Shown here piece by piece: positions 16,599 to 27,391 of a stretch of 64,000 bases of DNA. The stretch lies in assembly GCF_000153925.1 (NCBI RefSeq), contig NZ_DS264345.1:1-64000 (forward strand), written 5' to 3'. Below the pieces are notes generated by a model, which worked only from the letters and a program-made list of their open reading frames with translations, searched no databases and was not told the DNA's origin. Position 1 is the first letter of the stretch; every line of letters starts with the position of its first letter. Origin of the DNA: [Ruminococcus] torques ATCC 27756. Its GTDB lineage: Bacteria > Bacillota > Clostridia > Lachnospirales > Lachnospiraceae. The position numbers were made by a program, and so were the translations under genes.

Positions 16599-16669
16599 AG
16601 GTGAATAGAAGCAGATATTTTTTATTAATGTGTCTCCCTATTTGCATCTATCATGCTGTGGTTTCATGA

Positions 16670-16993
16670 TTATTTTGCAAATAATTTGGTTATGACCGTT
16701 CCGATCGCTGTTCCGACAACGGAAACGACAAAATACCAGACAGAATGAATAAGAGCGCTTTCGTTATAATAAATGAACACGGAAGGAATAAAAAGTATTG
16801 CTGTTATAAGCGGATAGAAATATTTGATCTTGTTAGTTGAGATGATTCCCATTAGAGCAGATAATACAAATGTCGCAGTGATAAGGAAGAGAACCATGCC
16901 TATTGCGTCAATCTGTTTTGCAAATAAAGGAAACAGATAAAAAATCAATAATTGAATTATAAATAATGTTATTTCTTTCATAAATTTTTTCAT
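16670..16993 (-). CDS. Small multi-pass membrane protein, unknown function
   Basis: 107 residues with four hydrophobic segments (about 8-24, 28-47, 58-73, 84-102) separated by short loops. I recognise no family motif. The ATG at 16993 is preceded by AAAGGAG on the minus strand, which supports a real gene. It is flanked by the VOC-protein gene upstream in the same direction, with a gap of about 110 bases. Confidence 0.6.
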   Translation of the reverse strand: MKKFMKEITLFIIQLLIFYLFPLFAKQIDAIGMVLFLITATFVLSALMGIISTNKIKYFYPLITAILFIPSVFIYYNESALIHSVWYFVVSVVGTAIGTVITKLFAK

Positions 16994-17104
16994 ATGACAG
17001 CTCCTTTCTACTACGACAAAATTTGAGAGTAGGATTTTTTCATGCGTTACAGACTGTTTTTTGAAAACGGTATATCATCTTTTCTGAAAAAAGACTCTGT
17101 GCTG

Positions 17105-17467
17105 TTAGACAGGAGTTCCTACTTCGATCAAATTACCGTCCAAATCATAAAAACGGATTACCTTTTGTCCCCAGCTATGTGTCATGAGCCGATTGACATA
17201 TTGGATTGACGGGTATAATTTTTCCAGCTTTTCGATAAATTTTTCTATATTTTTCTCTTCAAAATACAGTTCGCAAGAATTGCTTTTCGGAAAGATCTCT
17301 TTTTTCAAAAAGTCTCTCCATATCTTTTCATCTTGAAGGACAAGACCTTCCGTTAAAATGATATTTCCGTCATTGTCAAGTATCATGTCTAAACCAAATA
17401 AATCATGATAAAATTGTTTTGATTTTTCGATATCTTTTACAACAAGTAAAATGTTTTTTAATTTCAT
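17105..17467 (-). CDS. VOC (glyoxalase/bleomycin resistance) family protein
   Basis: A 120-residue protein with the VOC fold pattern: KNILLVVKDIEKSKQFYHDLFGLDMI at the start and RFYDLDGNLIEVG at the end. The conserved C-terminal glutamate is present, and one or two family metal ligands are changed. Single-domain VOC proteins act as isomerases, dioxygenases or drug-binding proteins, so the function cannot be assigned. The ATG at 17467 lies after GAGGCAG on the minus strand. Confidence 0.8.
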   Translation of the reverse strand: MKLKNILLVVKDIEKSKQFYHDLFGLDMILDNDGNIILTEGLVLQDEKIWRDFLKKEIFPKSNSCELYFEEKNIEKFIEKLEKLYPSIQYVNRLMTHSWGQKVIRFYDLDGNLIEVGTPV

Positions 17468-17593
17468 GTTTCTGCCTCATTATATTTTGCCTGATCATCT
17501 CCGGCAGTTTTCCTGTTAAAAACGATGTGGTTTCGGTTCTCAGATATTTATAGACAGTATACCATTTTTGGGGAAAACGGACAATTAAATTCT

Positions 17594-18601
17594 TTACCAA
17601 AGTCCCATCATATGCTGCATTCCAAGACTTACAAGCGATATGCCGACCCAGCAGCAAAAACCTGTGAAGATTGGTTTCGCGCCTGTTTTTACAAGGTGAA
17701 CGATATTTGTATTCAGCCCGATCGCCGCCATAGCCATGACGATCAAAAATTTGCTCAGTTCCTTAAGAGGACCTGTGACTGCGGCAGGAAGGTGGAATAT
17801 TGTTGTTACGACAGATGCAAGGATGAAAAAAAGCACAAAGAACGGGAAGGACTTCTTGAAGCTAAAAGAAGAGCCTTCTTCTTTTTTCTCCTTTTTTTCC
17901 CGATAAAAAGCTAGGGCTAATGTGATCGGGATAATAGCAAGCGTACGGGTCATTTTTACGATCGTTGCAGTTTCCAGAGTATGACTTGCGTGGATTCCGT
18001 CCCAGGCGGCGGCAGCCGCGGTTACGGATGATGTGTCGTTAATGGCAGTTCCGGCAAATAATCCGAAACCTTCATTGCTTAGTCCGAGGACAGCGCCCAA
18101 CGTAGGAAAGATCAGTGCGGCCAGCACGTTGAATAAAAAGATAACAGAGATCGACTGAGCAACCTCTTCGTCCGTCGCGTCGATGACAGGCGCGGTTGCG
18201 GCGATCGCGCTTCCTCCGCATATGGACGATCCCACGCCGACTAAAATTGCATTGTTTGTCTTTAGTTTCAGAGCTTTATATAAAATAAATGCAATGATAA
18301 GCGATGTTGTGATCGTGGAAATTATGATCGGCAAAGACTGCTTTCCGCCTGCAAGTATTTGAGATAAATTCATTCCGAATCCAAGAAAAATAACAGCGGC
18401 CTGCAGTATTTTTTTGGAGGTATAGTTAATTCCTGCGGTAAACGGTTCTTTTTCTTTTAATATCAGTGTCAAAACCATGCCGATTAGAATGGCAAAGACA
18501 GGTCCTCCTATGACGGGAAATGATTTTCCGAGAAACCATGCCGGAATGGAGATGGCGAGACATAGCAGAAGACCGGCGCCGTTCTTTTTTAAAAAGTTCA
18601 T
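17594..18601 (-). CDS. YeiH-type putative sulfate/anion exporter family protein
   Basis: A 335-residue protein with about ten membrane segments. Family motifs are [10 protein letters not shown] near the N-terminus, the stretch around [17 protein letters not shown] (near 125-140), and [22 protein letters not shown] (about 183-204). The transport substrate of this family is not firmly known. AAGGAG precedes the ATG at 18601. YeiH-type genes are often divergent from a LysR gene. Here a LysR gene lies divergently at 20695, separated by the IS30 element and a structured repeat. Confidence 0.88.
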   Translation of the reverse strand: MNFLKKNGAGLLLCLAISIPAWFLGKSFPVIGGPVFAILIGMVLTLILKEKEPFTAGINYTSKKILQAAVIFLGFGMNLSQILAGGKQSLPIIISTITTSLIIAFILYKALKLKTNNAILVGVGSSICGGSAIAATAPVIDATDEEVAQSISVIFLFNVLAALIFPTLGAVLGLSNEGFGLFAGTAINDTSSVTAAAAAWDGIHASHTLETATIVKMTRTLAIIPITLALAFYREKKEKKEEGSSFSFKKSFPFFVLFFILASVVTTIFHLPAAVTGPLKELSKFLIVMAMAAIGLNTNIVHLVKTGAKPIFTGFCCWVGISLVSLGMQHMMGLW

Positions 18602-18677
18602 AATAAAATCTCCTTTGCAAAATGATGTGTTGTTATTCCTGTTTCCGGAAATACAATATCATAAAAAATATATAAAA

Positions 18678-20352
18678 GGTTGAGTGAATAAGTAAATTCC
18701 ATATGTAAAAGTAAATTCCATACAGAAGACTAAATTCGATATTTTAGGGTTTGACGAATTGTGTCAAATCCTTTAAAGTGGAATTTAACCAGATAATAAA
18801 TGCTTTTCTGCAATAAAAATGTATGCTAATGAGACAACTGGAATCTGCTCTGTAAGACTAAATTCCACTTGTCTGGTATGTGTGATATGGAGCCTTTATC
18901 CGCAGATTTGTTTTATTATCTGGTTTTATTTTTTCAATAATGCAGGCGTTAATACGATCTCATCTGCCGGTATTTCAGTGAGAGCAAAAAAATTTAAAAG
19001 TTCATGTGGGAGCATGATTTTTGCAAGAGCCATAGGCGACAATCCACCAAGGCTTTGTCTTGGAGTACTGTTGATATGGCTCATCATCAGATTGATCTCT
19101 TTTTGCGAGTAATCGTCAAAGGATGTTCCTTTCGGGCATATTTTTCGGATATATTCATGGTTCTTTTCACAATGCGGCTTTTGCCAGGAACACATCGGAT
19201 CACAATAATAAATACTTGTCCGAATCAGGTTGTCTTCACCACATTCCAATGCATCCGGAATCTGAAATTCACCGCCTCTGTCCGTTAAAATCAGCGAAAA
19301 AGCAGAGGCAAAAGAAAAGGTTCCAATCGCATGCTCAATGGAGTCAAATACATTTTTTATATGATCGGATTCTTTGCTGTCAAGAAGATACGCCATCATA
19401 AAAGAACATTCGGAAAAGTGGAAAGTGAGTAACACCTTGTGGGAACCTTCACAGCCGAGAACGGTATCCATTTCAGTAACTCTTGTATCCGGGAACTCTT
19501 TTAAAAATGCCTGAAAGTCTTTGTAAGTACGACCTTCATAGATTGTTTTATCAACTAATTCAGAAGAGCCGGAAGAACGGAGCTTATATTTTACTTTTTT
19601 AGGCAGATCGATATTTTTAACACTCAAAGCTCCGGATTCAATGTAATTGTAAAGCGTTTTTTCTGAGTAAGGGATCTCCGGATGATTCTGTAGGATCATG
19701 TAAGGGGACTGCCCCTGCATAATCAGTGGGGAAACCAGTTCATCCAGCCTTATCAAATCTTCAGGAGAAATGTTGATACCAGTTCGCGATTCAATCAGAA
19801 CGGTTCGATATTCCCTGTGAGCAATCGTGGCTCTATAATAAGCCTTATCCAAACGGCATCCGCTTTTTTTACTGCAAGCATTGCATACAAAGGGAGCTTT
19901 ATCTAGTTTGGAACAATGATAACTGCGAGGAATGAAATCATCGCAATGGGAATTACAGTGGTTGCAGAGTTTACACATTCTTTTGCATATCGGAGCATAG
20001 ATTTCACAGATATTCTTTTTTTTGCAGTCTTTTATTAGAGCACATTTATTTTTTGATTCATTGAAGTGGCTATGTTCCTGAATAGTGCGGTGCTTTTTAA
20101 TTTCTTTGGAGATAGTGGTTGGATCTTTTCCTAACTGTAGCGCAATGCTATGGAGGGAGTTTCCTTGATCCAACCTTTTTTCAATTATAATACGCTGATC
20201 CATTGTCATATGCTTTTGATTTCCAGGGATAGATTTACACATAAGTACCTCTTTTCTACTGCGGATAGAAGGTACTAAAATAATATAGGATATAGAAGAA
20301 GAGAGTAAGACTAAATTCAGCATGATGGTGGAATTTAGTTTTTCATTTAAGG
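18678..20352 (-). mobile_element. Complete IS30-family insertion sequence
   Basis: About 1675 bp. The left end (ggttgagtgaataagtaaat) and the right end read inward (ccttaaatgaaaaactaaat) form imperfect terminal inverted repeats that continue as tcca. The 13 bases aaaatatataaaa occur directly before 18678 and directly after 20352, which looks like a target duplication. Several taaattcca motifs recur inside the left end, probably as transposase sites. A dyad at about 18757-18785 (gtttgac / gtcaaatc) lies near the left end. The right end is shared exactly with the copy at 1-760. Confidence 0.9.
18926..20242 (-). CDS. IS30-family transposase
   Basis: About 438 residues from the ATG at 20242, with AGAGGT upstream. 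The N-terminal IS30 helix-turn-helix is followed by a cysteine-rich block (about 65-130) that may bind zinc. The DDE catalytic domain shows VTEMDTVLG, LTDRGGEF and EKNHEYIRKICPKGTSF with the expected acidic residues. Unlike the copy at the window start, this one has no frameshift and may be active. Confidence 0.92.
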   Translation of the reverse strand: MCKSIPGNQKHMTMDQRIIIEKRLDQGNSLHSIALQLGKDPTTISKEIKKHRTIQEHSHFNESKNKCALIKDCKKKNICEIYAPICKRMCKLCNHCNSHCDDFIPRSYHCSKLDKAPFVCNACSKKSGCRLDKAYYRATIAHREYRTVLIESRTGINISPEDLIRLDELVSPLIMQGQSPYMILQNHPEIPYSEKTLYNYIESGALSVKNIDLPKKVKYKLRSSGSSELVDKTIYEGRTYKDFQAFLKEFPDTRVTEMDTVLGCEGSHKVLLTFHFSECSFMMAYLLDSKESDHIKNVFDSIEHAIGTFSFASAFSLILTDRGGEFQIPDALECGEDNLIRTSIYYCDPMCSWQKPHCEKNHEYIRKICPKGTSFDDYSQKEINLMMSHINSTPRQSLGGLSPMALAKIMLPHELLNFFALTEIPADEIVLTPALLKK

Positions 20353-20437
20353 AAAATATATAAAATAAAATTATTAATATTTATATAATAATAAATTTAT
20401 GTTATAATTAAACGCAGGGAGTAATTCTTATAGAGCT

Positions 20438-20467
20438 CGGGCGGGTGTTCGGTGAAAACACCGCCCG
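20438..20467 (+). other. GC-rich hairpin between IS30 and LysR gene
   Basis: cgggcgggtgtt pairs with aacaccgcccg with one bulged G; there is no U-run. A TATAAT lies at 20404-20409. It may be the remains of a regulatory element or a terminator stem of the original YeiH-LysR intergenic region. Confidence 0.4.
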
Positions 20468-20509
20468 CTGCTTATAAAATATAAAAATGATATAATGAGG
20501 AAAGAGAAA

Positions 20510-20671
20510 GTAACAGTTCAGTCTGCGCCATTCGTAAAACCACACTGCGTGCTTATCGTGGCTGCTGCCACTGTTTTACTCATAAACGGGCGCTCACCGC
20601 ATACAGATGTCCGCTCGCAAAAACATGCAGGCATGTTTTCTGCTTCACGTACACTGTATGGCTGAACTGTT
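20510..20671. repeat. ~165 bp structured dispersed repeat, copy A
   Basis: It begins gtaacagttcag and ends ctgaactgtt, with nested internal dyads. It is about four-fifths identical to the copy at 42478-42642, including the block cgccattcgtaaaacc and the catacagatgtccgct block. It is intergenic and has no reading frame of its own, consistent with a MITE-like or structured-RNA repeat. It lies just upstream of the LysR gene. Confidence 0.8.
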
Positions 20672-20694
20672 GAGAAATATAACGGGGAAAGAGT

Positions 20695-21570
20695 ATGCTT
20701 GATTTTAGAATGGAAACGTTTCTGGCGGTATGCCGGTATATGAATTTCACACGGGCAGCGGAAAAACTGAATATCACTCAGCCTGCGGTATCACAGCATA
20801 TCCGTTTTCTGGAAAAGCATTATAATACGAAGCTGTTCCGCTATGAGGGGAAAAAGCTGGAGCTGACCGAAGCGGGAGAGATTTTGAAAAACGCGTCATT
20901 GACGATGATGCATGATGAAACTGCAATGCAAGATGAGATGAAAAGAGCGGGCGAATCAGAAGAACTTCGTTTCGGAGCAACGAGGACAGTGGGAGATGTG
21001 CTGGGCGGGAAAATGATTTTTAATTATCTTGAAATGTATCCGAACGCGCACATACATATGATCGTAGAAAATACACGGGAACTTTTGAAGAAACTGGATG
21101 AAGGCGAGATCGACTTTGCTTTGGTAGAAGGTTTTTTCAAGAAGAATGAATATGATTTTCAGAAATATTCAGAAGAGCCGTATATAGCGGTGTGCAGCCC
21201 TGATTATCCGTTTAAAAAGAAACCAAAACGGATAGAAGATCTTTTCGGAGAACGTATTTTGATCAGAGAGGACGGATCGGGTACGCGCGAAGTGCTGGAG
21301 AGGTATTTGGAGTCCTGTAATCTGAGCATCGGTAATTTTCGGCAGACGGTAGAGATTGGAAGTATGCATACGATCAAAGAGTTGACAAAATTAAAATGCG
21401 GTATTACATTTTTATATGAAACTGCCATATGGGAAGAGTTGGAAAGCGAAGCATTGGTCAAAATTCCATTGGAAGATTTTCATATAGTGCGAGAATTTAC
21501 TTTTATCTGGAGGCGGGGCAGTTTTTATGCAGACAAGTATAGAGAAAAGTTCGGATATTTTTCAAAATGA
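20695..21570 (+). CDS. LysR-type transcriptional regulator
   Basis: A 291-residue regulator with an N-terminal winged helix (FLAVCRYMNFTRAAEKLNIT, then QPAVSQHIRFLE) and a two-lobed ligand domain (about 90-290). The ATG at 20695 follows GGGGAAAG. In enterobacteria a LysR protein (YeiE) sits next to and controls yeiH. A YeiH-type gene is divergent here, so that transporter is the first target to consider, although an IS30 element now separates the two. The ligand is unknown. Confidence 0.88.
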   Translation: MLDFRMETFLAVCRYMNFTRAAEKLNITQPAVSQHIRFLEKHYNTKLFRYEGKKLELTEAGEILKNASLTMMHDETAMQDEMKRAGESEELRFGATRTVGDVLGGKMIFNYLEMYPNAHIHMIVENTRELLKKLDEGEIDFALVEGFFKKNEYDFQKYSEEPYIAVCSPDYPFKKKPKRIEDLFGERILIREDGSGTREVLERYLESCNLSIGNFRQTVEIGSMHTIKELTKLKCGITFLYETAIWEELESEALVKIPLEDFHIVREFTFIWRRGSFYADKYREKFGYFSK

Positions 21571-21640
21571 CGAAAAAGGGAGAAACTTTTATCTATTCAT
21601 CAATTTTCTGCGTAAAATATAATTTTTTCTGCGCAGAGCA

Positions 21641-21691
21641 GAAGAAAAAATAAAAAGAGAAATAAAGAAGAAAAATAAAAAGAGAAATAAA
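21641..21691 (+). repeat. Purine-rich tandem repeat upstream of sufC
   Basis: Two nearly identical ~25-base units built from gaagaaaaataaaaagagaa followed by ataaa. It lies in the leader of the Suf module, just before its ribosome binding site AAGGAAGTG. Confidence 0.6.
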
Positions 21692-21717
21692 AAAGAAAAA
21701 GGAAGTGAATTTCCGGA

Positions 21718-22464
21718 ATGTTACAGGCAGAACATTTATCGTACAATATAACAGAAGAAGGAAGACAATCAGAGATATTAACAGATGTAAGTTTTACGGT
21801 GGAAGACGGGGAGATGCTTGTCATTACAGGTCCTAACGGGGGAGGTAAATCGACGCTTGCGAAACTTCTTATGGGGATCAATGAGGCGACAGGCGGTAAG
21901 ATCATACTGGACGGGCAGGATATTACATCGTATACGATCGATAAGAGAGCGCAGGCAGGAATGGGGTTTGCATTTCAGCAGCCGCCGCGCTTTAAGGGGA
22001 TGACAGTAAAAAGGCTGCTTTCTCTTGCGGCAGGCAGAGAATTAGATGATACGACATGCTGTGAGTTGTTAAGCAGTGTCGGTCTTTGCGCGAAAGAATA
22101 TATTAACAGAGAAGCTGACGCGACGCTTTCGGGCGGAGAGATGAAGAGGATTGAAATTGCGACAGTTCTGGCAAAAGATCATAAGATATGTGTATTTGAT
22201 GAACCGGAAGCAGGGATTGACCTGTGGAGTTTTTCGATGTTGATCAAGCGGTTTGAACAGATTCACAAAGAAAAGAAGCAGAGTCTGATCTTGATCTCAC
22301 ATCAAGAGCGTATTATACGCATGGCGGACAGGATCATGGTTATCGGAGACGGAAAAGTAGAAGCGGTCGGCACGGCGGATGAGATCGTTCCGATCTTGTT
22401 CGGGAAGAAACCGGAATCATGCGGATGCAGAATACAAAAAGGAGGCGAACTTTATGAGCGCTGA
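21718..22464 (+). CDS. sufC: SufC-type ABC ATPase of iron-sulfur cluster assembly
   Basis: A 248-residue cytoplasmic ABC ATPase. Walker A is GPNGGGKSTLAKLL (about 39-52), the Q-loop lies in AFQQPPRFKGMT, the signature is LSGGEMKRIEIA (about 137-148), and Walker B is ICVFDEPEAGID. The PPRFKG and PEAGID motifs are characteristic of SufC rather than of transporters. It overlaps the SufB/D-like gene by 11 bases. No sufS, sufU or second SufB/D paralogue is nearby, so this is a two-gene minimal scaffold. Confidence 0.88.
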   Translation: MLQAEHLSYNITEEGRQSEILTDVSFTVEDGEMLVITGPNGGGKSTLAKLLMGINEATGGKIILDGQDITSYTIDKRAQAGMGFAFQQPPRFKGMTVKRLLSLAAGRELDDTTCCELLSSVGLCAKEYINREADATLSGGEMKRIEIATVLAKDHKICVFDEPEAGIDLWSFSMLIKRFEQIHKEKKQSLILISHQERIIRMADRIMVIGDGKVEAVGTADEIVPILFGKKPESCGCRIQKGGELYER

Positions 22465-23398
22465 TTTTGAAGGAAATGACAAAGACGCTGTTGTGACACA
22501 GCAAGTGCTTGATGTGATCGATTCTTATGGATTTAAAAAGGAAGGGGCATATAACCTCAGACTGAACGGTTTGGCGGTTTGTCATGGGGACAGCCGTCAT
22601 ATTAAGATTGTTCCGAAAGAGGACAGACAGGGAATCGATATTTATATAAGCGGTGAAGCAAAAGAAGAGCAGGTTCACATTCCTGTAGTAATGACTGAAG
22701 AAGGTGTGGATATTGTATACAATGATTTCTATATAGAAGACGGAGCAGATGTAACGATTATCGCAGGATGCGGAATCCACGGGGAAGGGTGTTCGGAAAC
22801 CCGTCATGACGGAATCCATGCATTTCATGTAGGTAAAAATGCGAATGTGAAATATATAGAAAATCATTATGCTCAGGGAAACGGCTCGGGTAAGAAAACG
22901 CTCAATCCGGTGACAAAGATCTATGTCGGAGAGAATTCAGTATTTACGCTTGAGACAACGCAGATCAGCGGCGTAGACTGTACGGAGAGAGAAAATTATA
23001 TTGAGCTGGCGGACAACGCGAAACTGTTTGTGACAGAAAAGCTGATGACAGATGAAGAACAGTCGGCAGTTTCCAATATGGACATTGAGTTAAACGGAAC
23101 AAACAGCTCGGCAAGAATTGTTTCCAGATCGGTCGGGAAAGGAAATTCAAAACAAGTCTTTCATCCGAGAGCGATCGGCAATAACCGGTGTCATGCACAT
23201 GTGCAGTGTGATTCGATTATTATGGATCAGGCAGAGATAAGCTCTATTCCGGAGATCAATGCAAAACATGTAGATGCGCAGATCGTTCATGAAGCGGCAA
23301 TCGGCAGAATCAATGATGAACAGCTTGTGAAGCTTCGCACGTTCGGTATGAGCGAGGAAGAAGCGGAAGCTGTCATCATTGAAAATTTCCTGAATTGA
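22454..23398 (+). CDS. sufB: SufB/SufD-family scaffold protein, short form
   Basis: 314 residues from the ATG at 22454, which has AAAGGAGG upstream; the longer frame from 22379 overlaps sufC heavily and is rejected. The beta-helix SufBD core is visible (GADVTIIAGCGIHG, HVGKNANVKYIENHYAQG, NSSARIVSRSV) and ends with the family C-terminus ISSIPEINAKHVDAQIVHEA and GMSEEEAEAVII. It is much shorter than ordinary SufB. One SufB/D with one SufC resembles the minimal SUF-like systems reported in anaerobes, which assemble Fe-S clusters. Confidence 0.85.
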   Translation: MSADFEGNDKDAVVTQQVLDVIDSYGFKKEGAYNLRLNGLAVCHGDSRHIKIVPKEDRQGIDIYISGEAKEEQVHIPVVMTEEGVDIVYNDFYIEDGADVTIIAGCGIHGEGCSETRHDGIHAFHVGKNANVKYIENHYAQGNGSGKKTLNPVTKIYVGENSVFTLETTQISGVDCTERENYIELADNAKLFVTEKLMTDEEQSAVSNMDIELNGTNSSARIVSRSVGKGNSKQVFHPRAIGNNRCHAHVQCDSIIMDQAEISSIPEINAKHVDAQIVHEAAIGRINDEQLVKLRTFGMSEEEAEAVIIENFLN

Positions 23399-23415
23399 TT
23401 TTCGGCATCGGTTTT

Positions 23416-25011
<1,596 letters not shown>

Positions 25012-25047
25012 CTATTATATCAGCATTATTCTCTTCGATAAATGCTT

Positions 25048-25074
25048 TTGATATAAAAGAAAGTATGGTATAAT
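25048..25074 (+). promoter_or_regulatory. Promoter of the nhaC-C39 unit
   Basis: TTGATA at 25048-25053 and TATAAT at 25069-25074, with a TGG extended -10 element compensating for the short 15-base spacer. Confidence 0.5.
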
Positions 25075-25145
25075 CGTAGAGAAACCGTCATGAAAAGGAC
25101 GGGGATACGAAAAGAAAAAGGATTAAGAGAGATGGAGAGTGAAGT

Positions 25146-26675
25146 ATGGACGGATCAATGTTTATCGGAACATGGTGGGCGCTTGTCCCGCCGCTGCTTG
25201 CAATCGTGCTCGCATTTATAACAAAAGAGGTGTACAGTTCTCTTTTTATCGGCGTGGCGGTAGGTGCAATGCTTTACAGCGGATTTAATCCGTGGGAGTC
25301 ATTTGTCAATTTTTTTGACATTATGAAAAACAGTATGAATCTGAATATTTTGATTTTTGACGTTTTGCTTGGAATGATCATTGTTCTTATGGCAAAGTCA
25401 GGAGGTTCCGCAGCCTATGGAAGATGGGCGGGAACGAAGATCAAGTCGAAAAAGAGCGCCCTTTTGGCGACGACAGGTCTTGGTATGCTTATTTTTGTAG
25501 ACGATTATTTTAACTGTCTGACTGTCGGATCGGTAATGAGACCGGTAACAGACAGGTATAAAGTGTCAAGAGCGAAACTTGCGTATATCATCGATTCGAC
25601 AGCGGCTCCTGTCTGTATTATCGCGCCGATCTCCAGTTGGGCGGCTGCGGTAAATTCTTACGTGCCGGAAGATGCGGGGATCAGCGGATTTCAGCTTTTT
25701 ATGAATACGATCCCGTATAACTTGTATGCGCTTTTAACACTGACGATGGTTATTTTCATTACGGTGACGGCGTTTGACTTCGGACTGATGAAAAAGCATG
25801 AGAGAAACGCGGCGAAAGGAGATCTGTTTACGACAGGAGGAGAAGAATTCGATCAGGTTGCGGAAGATGAGATCAATCCGAACGGTAAGGTGATCGACCT
25901 TGTACTTCCGGTAGCGGTTTTGATCGTATCTGCGGTTGGAGCAATGATCTATACAGGATTCCAGGGCGGAGCGACAAATCTTATTACAGCTTTTTCGGGA
26001 TGCGATGCAGAGACAAGCTTGATCTTTGCGACACTCGTTACAGTATTTTTTATGTTGATTTTGTATCTTCCGAGAAAAGTCGTAACGTTTAAAGGATTTA
26101 TGGACAGTCTCGCAGAAGGCTTTAAATTAATGGTTCCGGCTGTTACGATCCTTATTTTTGCATGGTCTTTGAAAGGGATGGGAGATGCTCTCGGACTGGC
26201 TGAATTTGTCGGGGGAATTGTAGGAGATAACGCTTCGGCAAGTATCTTCATTCCGGCGATTTTGTTTGTAGTAGCGATCTTTCTGTCATTTTCTACAGGA
26301 ACGTCGTGGGGAACATTTGCAATTCTCGTTCCGATAGCGACAGCTCTTTTTGCAGGAGCGGATAACCTGACGATGATGACGATTTCTGTATCGGCTGTTC
26401 TTGCCGGAGCGGTTTGCGGAGATCACATTTCGCCGATTTCCGACACAACTGTTATGTCGTCTGCCGGAGCGCAGAGCAATCATATCAACCATGTGTCTAC
26501 TCAGATGCAGTATGCGGCAGTTGTCGCCACGGTAAGTTTTGTCGGCTATATTCTTGCGGGAATCATACGGGTGTGGTGGATCGTACTTGGAATCAGTCTG
26601 ATCCTTCTGATCGGTGTTCTTATGGGAATGCGGATGTTCTTGGAGAGAAAGCAGGTAAAGAAACATGCCGGGTGA
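25146..26675 (+). CDS. Na+/H+ antiporter NhaC family protein
   Basis: A 509-residue membrane protein with about eleven hydrophobic segments. The NhaC-family features GTWWALVPPLLAI, GLGMLIFVDDYFNCLTVG and FSTGTSWGTFAILVPIA, as well as CGDHISPISDTTVMSSAGA, are clear. Members exchange Na+ or organic ions for protons or related substrates; the true substrate is not evident. The ATG at 25146 follows a GGAGAG site. The stop overlaps the next gene by 11 bases, so a C39-like protein is co-translated. Confidence 0.9.
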   Translation: MDGSMFIGTWWALVPPLLAIVLAFITKEVYSSLFIGVAVGAMLYSGFNPWESFVNFFDIMKNSMNLNILIFDVLLGMIIVLMAKSGGSAAYGRWAGTKIKSKKSALLATTGLGMLIFVDDYFNCLTVGSVMRPVTDRYKVSRAKLAYIIDSTAAPVCIIAPISSWAAAVNSYVPEDAGISGFQLFMNTIPYNLYALLTLTMVIFITVTAFDFGLMKKHERNAAKGDLFTTGGEEFDQVAEDEINPNGKVIDLVLPVAVLIVSAVGAMIYTGFQGGATNLITAFSGCDAETSLIFATLVTVFFMLILYLPRKVVTFKGFMDSLAEGFKLMVPAVTILIFAWSLKGMGDALGLAEFVGGIVGDNASASIFIPAILFVVAIFLSFSTGTSWGTFAILVPIATALFAGADNLTMMTISVSAVLAGAVCGDHISPISDTTVMSSAGAQSNHINHVSTQMQYAAVVATVSFVGYILAGIIRVWWIVLGISLILLIGVLMGMRMFLERKQVKKHAG

Positions 26676-27297
26676 GCAGAAAAAAGTATGTATTGATGTT
26701 CCGTATATCGATCAGAGCAAGCTGTACCCGACGGGATGCGAAAGTGTATCGACGGTAATGCTTCTTCGGTTTCTGGGCATTGATATAACGGTTGACGAAT
26801 TCATAGAAAAATATTTGGAAAAGAAGTCTTTTGAAGAAAGAGACGGGCAGGTTTACGGTCCTGATCCGCATCGGTATTTTTGTGGAAGTCCGTACGATGA
26901 CGAGTCGTTTGGATGCTATGCTCCGGTGATCCGGGAAGCCCTTGAGAAAATAATAGGCGCTGAATATACCGTGACGGACGAGACCGGGATGACAACTGAT
27001 GAACTGGTTGAAAAATATATCGATCAGGGGATGCCGGTTATTTATTGGGCGTGTATCAATATGCGTGATCCGATCGTAGGTCCGCAGTGGAAACTCTTAG
27101 ATACAGGAGAGACGTTTACGTGGATCTCCAACGAACATTGTATGTTGCTTGTCGGTTATGACGAAGATAGTTATTATTTTAATGATCCATATGAAAATAA
27201 CGGCTGCATCCGATATCCGAAAACAGTTGTGGAAGATCGCCATAAAGCACAGCACATGCAGGCAGTCGGCGTAGTAAGAAAAACGGTCATTCAGTAA
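26665..27297 (+). CDS. C39-like cysteine peptidase family protein
   Basis: A 210-residue papain-like fold protein of the C39_2 group. The catalytic triad candidates are the cysteine in YPTGCESVSTVMLL (about residue 29), the histidine in SNEHCMLLVGY and the aspartate in YYFNDPY. No signal peptide is visible, so it may act in the cytoplasm. It overlaps the NhaC-type gene. Its substrate and the reason for the pairing are unknown; it could also be a non-peptidase amide or thioester hydrolase. Confidence 0.8.
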   Translation: MPGEQKKVCIDVPYIDQSKLYPTGCESVSTVMLLRFLGIDITVDEFIEKYLEKKSFEERDGQVYGPDPHRYFCGSPYDDESFGCYAPVIREALEKIIGAEYTVTDETGMTTDELVEKYIDQGMPVIYWACINMRDPIVGPQWKLLDTGETFTWISNEHCMLLVGYDEDSYYFNDPYENNGCIRYPKTVVEDRHKAQHMQAVGVVRKTVIQ

Positions 27298-27391
27298 CCG
27301 GTATATGGATGAGCTCGGTATGGTTTGGGAATATGGTGACGGCAACAGATAAAAGAGTCTGAAAAGATTTTGTCTAAGGAGATTTTGAGAT

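Noticed and set aside
1-20352. Composite transposon bounded by the two IS30 copies
   Set aside because: The enclosed genes are core (secG, rnr, smpB, pyr), so simple independent insertions are more likely; no duplication joins the two outer ends.
22379-22453. Earlier start for the SufB/D-like protein
   Set aside because: It would overlap sufC by 86 bases without a ribosome binding site; ATG 22454 has AAAGGAGG.
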